Positions 55,478-63,588 of a stretch of 64,000 nt of DNA are shown here, in pieces (within the stretch, counting starts at the first letter, position 1; every line of letters starts with the position of its first letter). Position numbers and translations under genes: made by a program. The notes under the pieces are model-generated. The model was given only the letters and a program-made list of their open reading frames with translations, was not told the origin of the DNA and did not search any database. Source of the DNA: Mycolicibacterium diernhoferi (GTDB lineage Bacteria > Actinomycetota > Actinomycetes > Mycobacteriales > Mycobacteriaceae); contig NZ_CP080332.1 of assembly GCF_019456655.1 (NCBI RefSeq), positions 5,580,001-5,644,000 of the forward strand, written 5' to 3'.

Positions 55478-58400
55478 GTGATCCCGCACGCCTCGTTCTT
55501 CGATGCCGAACGTCAGACCGCCCTGGCAGGTGATGACATCGCGGTCGGTGTGACCGATACCGCCGAGGAGGGCCGACTGCGGTTCTCGCTGTCCGCGCTG
55601 CATCCGGTGCCGCTGCGCCGGATGCTGCCCGCACTCGAGAGCATGGACCTCGAGGTCATCAACGAGCACACCAACTCCTGGAACAGGCCGGACGGGTCCG
55701 TGTGCCACGTCTACGATCTGGTGCTGGACACGAACGGCCCGGTCGCGTCCGAGCAGATCTGCGACACCTTCCGCGCCGTCTGGGCGGGCCGGATCGAAGC
55801 CGACCGGTTCAATGCCCTGATCCCGGTGGCCGGCCTGCACTGGCGACAGGTCGCGGTGTTGCGTAGCTACAGCCGCTACCTGCGGCAGCTGCCGATGCCC
55901 TACGGCCAGAACCGTATTCAGCAGGTGCTGCTGGACAACCCGGGCGCGGCCGTCGCCGCGGTGGCACTGTTCGAGACGCGGTTCAAGGACGGCGCCGACG
56001 CCGCGGCGATCGAGGCAGCCGATGAGCGACTCGCCGCCGAGATCGACCGGGTCGCCCATATCGACGCCGACCGTGTCCTGCGTGCCTACCGCAATCTGAT
56101 CAACGCGACCGTGCGCACCAACGCCTTCCACGACGGTGCGTTCAGCGCGGCGGCGCCGTACCTGGTGCACAAGTTCGATGCCCAGCAGATCGACGAACTG
56201 CCGCAGCCCCGACCACTGTCCGAGATCTTCGTCTACGCACCGGAGTTCGAGGGGCTGCACCTGCGCTTCGGCCTGGTGGCCCGCGGCGGGCTGCGCTGGT
56301 CGGACCGCCACGACGACTACCGCGCCGAGGTGCTCGGATTGGTCAAGGCCCAGGCGGTGAAGAACGCGGTGATCGTTCCGGTCGGCGCCAAGGGGGTCTT
56401 CGTGGTCAGGCAGCCGGCCGCGGGCCGCGAGGAGGCGCTGCACTGCTACCGGCATTTCGTCTCCGCCCTGCTCGACGTCGTCGACAACGACACCGAGGGC
56501 GAGGATCCCTACCTCGTGGTGGCCGCCGACAAGGGCACCGCCACCTTCTCCGACGCGGCCAACGCCGTGGCGCTGGAACGCGGCTACTGGCTCGGCGACG
56601 CGTTTGCCTCCGGCGGATCGGCCGGCTACGACCACAAGTCGATGGGCATCACCGCCCGGGGCGCCTGGGTCAGCGGTGACAGCCATCTCGAAGAGCTCGG
56701 AATCGACGCTGATGCCGATGAATTCCGGGTTGTCGGCATCGGGGACATGAGCGGTGACGTGTTCGGCAACGGGATGCTGCTGCGCCGCGGCATCAGACTC
56801 GTGGCCGCCTTCGACCACCGGCACATCTTCGTCGACCCGGTCCCTTCGGCCGAGGCCGCCCGCGGCGAGCGGGAGCGACTGTTCGCGCTGCCGCGCTCGT
56901 CCTGGGACGACTACGACCGCACCCTGATCAGCGCGGGCGGCGGGGTCTGGTCCCGCGAGTCCAAGACCATCGCGGTGTCCGAGCAGATGCGCCGGTCTCT
57001 CGGCATCACCGAATCACCCACGCACCTGACCCCCAACGACCTGATCGGCCATATCCTGCGGGCCCCCGTCGATGTGCTGTTCAACGGCGGCATCGGCACC
57101 TATGTGAAGGCCGGCGACGAGCAACACAGCGAGGTCGCCGACAAGGTGAACGACGGCGTGCGGGTGAACGCCGCCGACGTCCGGGCCCGGGTCATCGTGG
57201 AGGGAGGCAACCTCGGGGTATCGCCGCGCGGGCGGGTCGAATTCGCCCGCCGCGGTGGGCACATCAACACCGATGCCATCGACAACGCGGCCGGCGTGGA
57301 CTGCTCCGATCACGAGGTCAATCTGAAGATCCTGCTGGCCGGCCGCTTCCCGATCGCCGAGCGGGACGCGCTGCTGGCCGAGATGACCGACGAGGTCGCC
57401 GCCCACGTCCTGGCCAACAACACCGCGCACAACCGACTGCTGCGCGATTCGCGCTCCGACGCGGCCGCATTGGTCAGCGTGCACGCCCGGATGATCTCGA
57501 TGTTGGAGGACAAGCGCGGCCTGCACCGCGAGCGGGAGCAGCTGCCCAGCGCCGAGGAGTTCGCGGCGATGGCCAAATCCGGTGCGGGCCTGACCCGCCC
57601 CGAGCTGGCCACCCTGATGGCGCACGCCAAGCTCGATCTCAAGGCCGAACTGCTGGCATCCGAAGAGTTCGAGGACCCGTATTTCACGGCCGCGCTGCAC
57701 CGGTACTTCCCGGCCACGTTGCGCCGTCGGCTCGGCGCACAGGTCGAAGAGCATCCGTTGCGCCGCGAGATCATCGCCACCACGGTGGTCAACCACCTGC
57801 TGGCCACCTCCGGTCTGACCTACGCCTTCCGGCTGGCCGAAGAGACCGGAGCCACCGCGGGCGATATCGTGCGGGCGCACGCGATCGTGTCCGAGGTCTT
57901 CGACCTCGATCAGCTCTGGGACGACATCCATTCCGCGGCACTGACCCCCGCCCTCACCGATGCGCTGATCGTGGAGAGTCGCCGTCTGCTCGACCGTGCT
58001 TCCCGTTGGTTCCTGCTGAATCGGCCCCAGCCGCTGTCCATCGCCGATGAGATCGCCCGGTTCGGCCATCCTGTCGCGACATTGCGCGGCAAGTTGCCCG
58101 AGATGCTGCGCGGGGACGAACTCGCCACCGCCGGACGGATCTTCGATGACTTCGTCGGCCGCGGAACCCCGGCCGGTGTCGCCGGCAGGATCAGCGAATC
58201 CCTGTACGCCTACAGCCTTCTCGACATCGTCGACATGGCGCTTGCCGACGGTGAGGATGCCACGCACCTGGCGCACATCTATTTCGAGCTCTCGGCACAT
58301 CTCGGGGTCGACCATCTGCTGCTGGCCGTCTCCGCGCTGCCGCGCGGCGGCCGCTGGAACGGGCTGGCCCGGCTGGCGCTGCGTCAAGACCTGTACCGGT

Positions 58401-58618
58401 CACTGCGCGACCTGGCCAGGGAGGTGAACCGGATGGTCGGCGCCGGGCCGGGCCCGGTGGACATCATCGCCGAGTTCGAGGCCTACAACCGGCCGCGGAT
58501 CGAACGGGCGCGGCGCACTCTGCAGGATTTCCTCGCCGTCGAGAATCCCGACCTGGCGGTGGTGTCGGTGGCGGCCACCCAGATCCGCCGGCTCACCAAC
58601 GCGAATCAGCCGGGCTGA
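55478..58618 (+). CDS. NAD-specific glutamate dehydrogenase, large (about 115 kDa) type
   Basis: 1046 residues, distinct from the ~1600-residue Gdh of M. tuberculosis (Rv2476c) and from the 450-residue NADP enzyme. The catalytic core is recognisable: [46 protein letters not shown]-like segment (GAKGVF), [40 protein letters not shown] and [33 protein letters not shown] (dinucleotide fold, GxGxMxGxxxG). Long helical C-terminal half. It deaminates glutamate to 2-oxoglutarate and ammonia. GTG start with an AGGAGG site; terminator after the stop. Confidence 0.9.
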   Translation: [1046 protein letters not shown]

Positions 58619-58627
58619 GACATGAAA

Positions 58628-58658
58628 CAGCCGGGGTGAGCGGTGCTCACCCCGGCTG
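58628..58658. terminator. Strong hairpin terminator between gdh and the LLM gene
   Basis: CAGCCGGGGTGAGC, loop GGT, GCTCACCCCGGCTG: a perfect 14-bp stem with a 3-nt loop, starting 10 bp after the dehydrogenase stop. The convergent gene ends at 58686, so it may serve both directions. Few T residues follow. Confidence 0.85.
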
Positions 58659-58685
58659 GTCCGGTCAAACTGTGGTGCTGATGCC

Positions 58686-59765
58686 TCAGGGCTTCAGGTG
58701 CGCGACCTGGGGCAGCACCTTGGTGCCGACGAGTTCGAAGCTGCGTCGGTAGACGTCCGGGTTGTCGGTGTACTCGTGGCCGAAGGAGATCAGCGAGCCG
58801 AAGCCGCCGACCTCGTTGTACAGCTCCTCGATCTTGGCGGCGACAGTCTCCGGCGAACCCACGAAGTGGAAGTTGTCCACCATCCACTCGGCGGACAGCT
58901 CCTCCAGCGTGATGGTGCCGCCGGTCATCATCTCGCCGATGCCGAGCTTGATGAAGGTGGGGATGTTGTAGTTGCCCCACAGATCACCCATCGCACCGTT
59001 GAGGTAGCCCTCGCGTGCCTCCTCGTCGGTGTCGGCGACGAACACGTCGCGACAGATGCGCCAGTCGGCCCGGTTGGGCGTGTGACCGGCGGCCTCGGCA
59101 GCCTCGGCGTAGGTGGCCCAGTGCTCCTTGAGCACCGAGTTGTGCACCTGCTGGCTCATCGGGAAGTAGCCGTTGCGACCGGCCACGGCCAGGGTCGGCG
59201 ACTTGGCCTGCATGCCGGTCATGATCACCGGGATGCGCTCCTGCTTGGGCACCAGGTGCGGTCCGTGGATGTCGTCGTCGTAGGCCGGCATGTCGACGGT
59301 CCAGTACTTACCCTCGATCCGGAACGGTCCCTTCTTGGACCAGATGCTCTCGATGATCTCCAGCGCCTCGGTCATCATCTCCGGGTTCTGCTTACCGGTG
59401 TTGAAGAGCTGAGCGTCACTGGGGAACGCGCCGGGAGCGAAGCCCGCGATGTAGCGTCCCTCGGTCATGTGGTCCAGCCACATGATGCGGTGCGCCAACG
59501 CGATCGGGTTGTGGTAGGCCAGCAGGTGGGCAGCGGCGCCGAGCTTGATCTGCGAGGTGATCTGCGAGGCGGCCGCGATCATCGCGTCCGGTGCCGGGCT
59601 GGGCTCCCCACCGAGGGTGTAGTGCTCGGCAAAGTAGGCCTCCGACCAGTTGTACTCATCCGCCCACTTGGTCAGCGTCAGGTCCCAGTCGATGACCTGC
59701 TTGGCCGTGCGCTTGCCGTGTGAATAGGCGCGCGAATAGGGGATGTTGAAGATGCCGAACTTCAT
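58686..59765 (-). CDS. LLM-class flavin-dependent monooxygenase
   Basis: 359 residues of the luciferase-like, TIM-barrel monooxygenase family, using reduced FMN supplied by a separate reductase. MKFGIFNIPYSRAYSHGKRT at the start, HLLAYHNPIALAHRIMWLDHMTEGRYIAGFAPGAFPSDAQLF (the flavin-site region) and MTGMQAKSPTLAVAGRNGYFP match limonene-monooxygenase/alkane-type members. RBS GGAAGGA 7 nt before the ATG. It is divergent from the TetR gene, with two copies of a shared palindrome between them. The partner flavin reductase is encoded 1.4 kb away. The substrate is unknown. Confidence 0.88.
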   Translation of the reverse strand: MKFGIFNIPYSRAYSHGKRTAKQVIDWDLTLTKWADEYNWSEAYFAEHYTLGGEPSPAPDAMIAAASQITSQIKLGAAAHLLAYHNPIALAHRIMWLDHMTEGRYIAGFAPGAFPSDAQLFNTGKQNPEMMTEALEIIESIWSKKGPFRIEGKYWTVDMPAYDDDIHGPHLVPKQERIPVIMTGMQAKSPTLAVAGRNGYFPMSQQVHNSVLKEHWATYAEAAEAAGHTPNRADWRICRDVFVADTDEEAREGYLNGAMGDLWGNYNIPTFIKLGIGEMMTGGTITLEELSAEWMVDNFHFVGSPETVAAKIEELYNEVGGFGSLISFGHEYTDNPDVYRRSFELVGTKVLPQVAHLKP

Positions 59766-59852
59766 CTCGGTGTCCTTCCGTAGGGGTGTGCGGAGATATC
59801 GGGAAACCTTGCCGCCATGGGGATCTGCCCCTGCTTGACGCGACTCGCACTT

Positions 59853-59870
59853 TTCGTACATTTGTAGAAA
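59853..59870. promoter_or_regulatory. TetR-cluster operator, copy a
   Basis: TTCGTACATTTGTAGAAA; right half is the consensus TGTAGAAA and the center TACATTTGTA is conserved. It is 88 bp upstream of the LLM start codon. Confidence 0.7.
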
Positions 59871-60027
59871 CAACGCGATAGCGGCCAACGTAGCGACGCG
59901 GTGGCGCGGGTGTCAACAGCTAGGACGAAGAAATCTTCTGTTTACATAAGTCAACGGGCACAGGGGAATTCGCTCTGCACCGCACGATCATCCAGGTCAG
60001 TGCGACTTGCGCCGCGCTGACCTGCAC

Positions 60028-60045
60028 TTTCTACATTCGTAGGGT
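60028..60045. promoter_or_regulatory. TetR-cluster operator, copy b
   Basis: TTTCTACATTCGTAGGGT; left half is the perfect consensus TTTCTACAT. It is 76 bp upstream of the TetR start and likely mediates autoregulation. Confidence 0.7.
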
Positions 60046-60120
60046 TCTGCATGGCGCTCACCCGGGTGCCGGTAATGGTTGCGGTACCCTCACCAAAACA
60101 CGCACAGTCAGGAGTCGACG

Positions 60121-60753
60121 GTGAAGAGATCGGGCAGCCGCTCAGAGGCGACCGCCATGGCCCTCGTCGAGGCCGCACTCCAGATCATCCGCGAATCCGG
60201 GGTCAAGAGCGTCACACACCGCAAGGTGTGCAGCTACGCCGGCGTGGCGCTGGGTAGCAGCACCTATCACTACGAGAACCTCGACAACCTCATTCTCGAT
60301 GCGTTCGCGCATTACGTGGAGCGCGTCTCGGTCCGCTACGAGAACCACTTCGAGGGCGCAACCTCGGACGATGACCTGGTCGACGCGATTCTCACGCTGG
60401 TCAACGCGATGACGACCGATATGGGCAATGCGATTCTGGAATGGGAACTGCTGGCCGAGGCCGGCCGCCAGGACGCATACCGGGAACTCGGCCACAAGTG
60501 GTCCAGTCGGGCTCGCACGGCGGTCGAACGCTACGTGTCGCCGAGGGTCGCCCACATGCTGGAGACGATCTGGGACGGGTCCACCGTGCATCGGGTACTC
60601 AATGGCACCGAACTGGACGACGCCGGCCTGCGTGAGCTCCTCAAAGCCACCCTCGCGCTGGACCCCGCCAGGGGCTATCCGCGTCGGCAGGAAGCGGCCA
60701 AGCCGGCGAAAAAGCCTACAAAGAAGGCGGCTACCAGGCGAAAGGCCTCGTAG
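60121..60753 (+). CDS. TetR-family regulator of the monooxygenase/SDR cluster
   Basis: 210 residues. The HTH is at about residues 10-60: ALQIIRESGVKSVTHRKVCSYAGVALGSSTYHYENLDNLILDAFAHYVERV. A helical ligand domain follows, ending in a Lys/Ala-rich tail (AAKPAKKPTKKAATRRKAS) that could add nonspecific DNA affinity. GTG 60121 has AGGAG about 7 nt upstream; the frame to 60079 is not supported. Divergent from the LLM gene and convergent with the cupin gene. Confidence 0.85.
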   Translation: MKRSGSRSEATAMALVEAALQIIRESGVKSVTHRKVCSYAGVALGSSTYHYENLDNLILDAFAHYVERVSVRYENHFEGATSDDDLVDAILTLVNAMTTDMGNAILEWELLAEAGRQDAYRELGHKWSSRARTAVERYVSPRVAHMLETIWDGSTVHRVLNGTELDDAGLRELLKATLALDPARGYPRRQEAAKPAKKPTKKAATRRKAS

Positions 60754-60758
60754 CCGCC
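60726..60758. terminator. Possible hairpin at the end of the TetR gene
   Basis: GGCGGCTAC (60726-60734) pairs with GTAGCCGCC (60750-60758) around a 15-nt loop. It overlaps the TetR stop region and lies before the convergent cupin stop, so it may terminate both. No T tract. Confidence 0.5.
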
Positions 60759-60769
60759 CTCCGGCGCCG

Positions 60770-61084
60770 TCACTGGTTGATGACGAACACCTTGCGGATC
60801 TTCTCGTGCACGGTCCAGGTCATCTTCTCGCCGGGCTGACAGATGAAGAGGTCACCCTGGCCGACCTCGACCGTCTGCCCGGATTCAACCGTGACCGTAG
60901 CGCGACCCTGCAGGATCACGACGGTTTCCTGGCCCTGGTAGCCGTTGTGCACACCGGGTTCGGCTTCCCACACGCCGTGCTTCTGGCCATCCGCGGTGTA
61001 CAGCACCGCCGAGCGCGCCGGCGGGTTGCCGGGCTTCTCACTCTCGGTCAGTTCCACGGTCAACGGGTCGTAACGCTTGATCAC
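60770..61084 (-). CDS. Small cupin-domain protein
   Basis: 104 residues forming a single cupin barrel: KHGVWEAEPGVHNGYQGQETVVILQGRATVTVES (cupin motif 1) then VEVGQGDLFICQPGEKMTWTVHEKIRKVFVI (motif 2). This resembles the EutQ/DUF861-like cupins. Metal ligands are partly present (H, E), but activity cannot be assigned. GTG start 31 bp after the flavin reductase gene, with which it is probably co-transcribed. Confidence 0.8.
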   Translation of the reverse strand: MIKRYDPLTVELTESEKPGNPPARSAVLYTADGQKHGVWEAEPGVHNGYQGQETVVILQGRATVTVESGQTVEVGQGDLFICQPGEKMTWTVHEKIRKVFVINQ

Positions 61085-61099
61085 AGTGCCATCCTCATT

Positions 61100-61111
61100 C
61101 TTCGTAGGGTT
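61100..61111. promoter_or_regulatory. Half-site of the TetR-cluster motif before the cupin gene
   Basis: TTCGTAGGGTT matches the right half of operator copy b exactly, but there is no complete left half. It lies in the 31-bp gap between the flavin reductase and cupin genes. It may be coincidental. Confidence 0.35.
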
Positions 61112-61115
61112 GTTG

Positions 61116-61619
61116 TTACAGATCCGGCGTGCCGAGCTGCCGGAAACTGGATCGGAAAAACACCAGCGGCTCGGACCGCTCGTCTTGTGCCAGTTGCATA
61201 CTCAGTACATCGGCGGTGATGATCACGTGGTCTCCACCGTCGAAGGTGTCCGCCACCTGCGCCTCGATCCAGGTATGCGAACCCTCGATCAACGGGACCC
61301 CGGTTTCCGTGCCCGGCGCCCAACGCATCTCGGCGAACTTGTCCGTGCCCGACTTGGCGAAGGTCAGCGCCACCGCCTGTTGATCTGCCGCCATCACGTT
61401 GACCGCGAACTTCCCGGTCGCCGCGATCAGCGGCCAACTGGTCGACTTCCGATCCACCGACAGCAGGATCATCGGCGGGTCGAGTGACAGGGACATGAAG
61501 GACTGAACCGTCAGACCGACAGGCGTACCGTCGGCCAGGCCACTGACCACCACCACGCCCGTCGGGAAGTTGCCCATCACCGTGCGGTAATCCGCACTCT
61601 GTTCTGTCCTCACGGGCAT
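61116..61619 (-). CDS. Flavin reductase-like protein (HpaC/NtaB type)
   Basis: 167 residues. The split-barrel flavin reductase domain has MGNFPTGVVVVSGLADGTPVGLTVQSFMSLSLDPPMILLSVDRKSTSWPLIAATGKFAVNVM, the FMN-binding region of the family, and a later HTWIEAQVADTFDGGDHVIITADVL. It should reduce FMN with NAD(P)H for the LLM monooxygenase 1.4 kb away. ATG 61619 is preferred to an upstream TTG because GGGGAG lies 4 nt before it. Divergent from the RibB-like gene over 114 bp, with operator copy c between them. Confidence 0.87.
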   Translation of the reverse strand: MPVRTEQSADYRTVMGNFPTGVVVVSGLADGTPVGLTVQSFMSLSLDPPMILLSVDRKSTSWPLIAATGKFAVNVMAADQQAVALTFAKSGTDKFAEMRWAPGTETGVPLIEGSHTWIEAQVADTFDGGDHVIITADVLSMQLAQDERSEPLVFFRSSFRQLGTPDL

Positions 61620-61659
61620 CTCGCTCCCCAATCTTCGAAGAACTCTTCACATTGCCGAG

Positions 61660-61677
61660 TTTCTACATATGATGAAA
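61660..61677. promoter_or_regulatory. TetR-cluster operator, copy c
   Basis: TTTCTACATATGATGAAA; 16 of 18 positions match TTTCTACATNTGTAGAAA. Between the divergent flavin reductase and RibB-like genes, 41 and 57 bp from their start codons. Confidence 0.7.
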
Positions 61678-61733
61678 CTACGTACTTGCGGGTTACGTCA
61701 ACCCGTAGCGAACGCTGGACCGGAAGGCGGACC

Positions 61734-62390
61734 ATGAACACGAAACTGCTTGCTGCAGAACTGGATGAGCCGACACCAGTATCCGAACTGGGCGCCGAAC
61801 GGGTCCGCCGGGCATGCAGCGCGATGACCGCCGGCGAGCCGGTCGTGCTGTCCGACGGCACGGAATCCTCGCTGGTGCTGCTGAGCTCGGCGGCGACCCC
61901 GGCCGGGGTGTCCCGGCTGATCAAGGCGGGCTCGGGCCTGCTCTTCGTCGCCGTAGAACAAGATCGGCTGCGCCAGTTGCGCATTCCTCCGATGGCCGCC
62001 GACCACCATTCGTCGAGCAGTCGTTTCCATGTCGCGGTGGACGCCGCAGTCGGGATCGGAACCGGAATCTCGGCAACCGACCGCGCACGCACCGTTCGCC
62101 TGATCAGCGATCCCGCTTGTGGCATAGACGATTTCGTCCGTCCCGGGCACGTGATCCCGGTAGCCGCCGACATGACTCCACCGCATGCACCCGGCACCGC
62201 CGAACTGGCACTCGCGCTGGCCCGCCTGGCCGCCGATTCTGTGCCCACCGCGACATACTGCGCACTGACTTCCGAAGGCGATCCCAGCTCGGTGGCCGGG
62301 CCCGAGGAGGGCGCTGCGATCGCCCGGCAGAACGGGCTCGCATACGTCCTGCGTGAGGATGTGCTGGCCGCGTTCTACCGGGCGCGGTAG
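61734..62390 (+). CDS. Divergent RibB-like (DHBP synthase fold) protein lacking the catalytic loop
   Basis: 218 residues with the overall sequence of 3,4-dihydroxy-2-butanone-4-phosphate synthase: AMTAGEPVVLSDGTESSLVLL, LIKAGSGLLFVAVEQDRLRQLRIPPM, ISATDRARTVRLISDP, DDFVRPGHVIPVAA, and AYVLREDVLAAFYRAR at the end. In true RibB the loop after the first strand is DDEDRENEGD and a later Gly-Gly-His-Thr-Glu holds a metal His. Here residues 40-48 read SDGTESSLV, and the PGTAELALAL segment has no such His. The catalytic Glu/Asp/His set seems absent, so a non-enzymatic or altered role is likely. RBS GGAAGG before ATG 61734. Confidence 0.78.
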   Translation: MNTKLLAAELDEPTPVSELGAERVRRACSAMTAGEPVVLSDGTESSLVLLSSAATPAGVSRLIKAGSGLLFVAVEQDRLRQLRIPPMAADHHSSSSRFHVAVDAAVGIGTGISATDRARTVRLISDPACGIDDFVRPGHVIPVAADMTPPHAPGTAELALALARLAADSVPTATYCALTSEGDPSSVAGPEEGAAIARQNGLAYVLREDVLAAFYRAR

Positions 62391-62399
62391 CGGCGGACC

Positions 62400-63260
62400 T
62401 CAGTCGTTCGGGATCTTGAAGGGGCCCATGGCACCGGCATCGACCACCATGGCGGTGCCGGTGACATAGCGGCTGACATCGGACGCCAGGTACAGCACGG
62501 CGTTGCTGATGTCCTCGGGCTGCACGAACGGGATCGGCAGCGCATTCATGCCCTTCAGCGCGGGGATCGAATCCTCCTGCGTGGCATCGGGTTTACCGCC
62601 CGAGAAGAGTGTGTTGTAAGCATCGTTGTTGATCATCAGGGTGTCGACGTTGGTCGGGTTCACCGAGTTGACCCGGATCCAGTGCGGGGCGAGCTCGCCG
62701 GCCAGGGTGCGCATCAGCCCGTTGGCGCCGTGCTTGGACGCGGCGTAGTGACCGACGTTGAGCTCGGCGACCAGCCCGGAGATCGAACTGATGATGATGA
62801 CCGATCCGCCCTGGTTCTGCTCGATCAGATGCGGCACCGTCGCCTTGACGGTCTTCCAGACACCGGTGAGGTTGGTGTCCAGCTGATCCTGGAACTGCTC
62901 CTCCGAGATCTCCCACATCGGGGCGATGTCGTTGACCGTCCCGGCATTGGCAACCACGACATCGAGTCGCCCCAGTTCCTTGACACCCTGATCGACAAAG
63001 GTTTTCAGGCCTCCGAGATCGCGGACATCGACCCGCCCGGCAACGATGCGACGACCGGTCTCGCGCACCAACCGCACCGTCTCGTCCAGATCGGCCGGCG
63101 TGGACATCGGATACGGCACGGTATCGATCTGCTTGCAGATGTCGATGGCCAGGATGTCCGCACCCTGTTCGGCCAGCTTGATCGCGTGCGAGCGGCCCTG
63201 CCCGCGGGCGGCGCCGGTGACGAACGCGACCTTTCCGGTCAGGTCCAACGGGTTGCTCAT
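62400..63260 (-). CDS. Mycofactocin-coupled SDR oxidoreductase
   Basis: 286-residue short-chain dehydrogenase. Cofactor motif TGAARGQG at 15-22, then the insertion of the mycofactocin-coupled subfamily, AIDICKQIDTVPYPMSTPADLDETVRLV. The catalytic residues are S159, Y172 and K176 (IISSISG; YAASKHG), with N105 in VANAG. These enzymes keep NAD(P)H tightly bound and pass electrons to mycofactocin. Carveol dehydrogenase belongs to this group, which hints at terpenoid or alicyclic alcohol substrates. ATG 63260, with operator copy d just upstream. Confidence 0.9.
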   Translation of the reverse strand: MSNPLDLTGKVAFVTGAARGQGRSHAIKLAEQGADILAIDICKQIDTVPYPMSTPADLDETVRLVRETGRRIVAGRVDVRDLGGLKTFVDQGVKELGRLDVVVANAGTVNDIAPMWEISEEQFQDQLDTNLTGVWKTVKATVPHLIEQNQGGSVIIISSISGLVAELNVGHYAASKHGANGLMRTLAGELAPHWIRVNSVNPTNVDTLMINNDAYNTLFSGGKPDATQEDSIPALKGMNALPIPFVQPEDISNAVLYLASDVSRYVTGTAMVVDAGAMGPFKIPND

Positions 63261-63278
63261 GTCACTCCTACCTGCTTT

Positions 63279-63296
63279 TTCCCACATTTGTAGGAA
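63279..63296. promoter_or_regulatory. TetR-cluster operator, copy d
   Basis: TTCCCACATTTGTAGGAA: near-palindromic, with the conserved center CACATTTGTAG. It is 19 bp upstream of the SDR start codon, overlapping the region where a promoter is expected. Confidence 0.65.
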
Positions 63297-63460
63297 TTGA
63301 GTGCACGGTACGGATGCGCGCCGCCGCTGTCAATGGCTTCCCGAGAAGTTGCAATCCTGCTGTTGGCCAACAGTATTACGTTCATGTGAACCGGCGCCTG
63401 CCGCTTCGGCGCCTCGTTGACACTCGCGCCTATTCGTGGTTATTGTCGGCTGGATCACAC

Positions 63461-63478
63461 TTTCTACATATGTCCACA
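63461..63478. promoter_or_regulatory. TetR-cluster operator, copy e
   Basis: TTTCTACATATGTCCACA: the left half TTTCTACAT is perfect, the right half diverges after TGT. 111 bp upstream of the second SDR gene. Confidence 0.6.
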
Positions 63479-63588
63479 TTCGGGTCGCGGCGCCAGCCAT
63501 CCGCTGGCAGCATTCCCGGATATCCGAAGCGGGCGGTCACCGACAGACCGTGGCGCACTGGACATCACAGAGATAAGGAACACTCAGC

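Larger units (their letters stand above)
59766..60120. other. 355-bp divergent promoter region (LLM / TetR)
   Basis: No gene. It holds the palindromes at 59853-59870 and 60028-60045 and a relatively A+T-rich strip near 59850-59970, with likely promoters for both neighbours. The fragment ending before 60120 has an in-frame ATG at 60079, but the GTG at 60121 with AGGAG is the better TetR start. Confidence 0.7.
63261..63588. other. 328-bp divergent promoter region between two SDR genes
   Basis: No gene. It holds operator copies d and e and moderately A+T-rich sequence (for example around 63350-63400 and 63430-63480), consistent with divergent promoters for the two dehydrogenases. The plus-strand gene has an AAGGA site 12 nt before its ATG. 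Confidence 0.7.

Noticed and set aside
55373..58387. Long minus-strand frames (483 and 457 codons) opposite the glutamate dehydrogenase
   Set aside because: Shadows of the 1046-residue dehydrogenase with random His/Arg/Gly-rich content.
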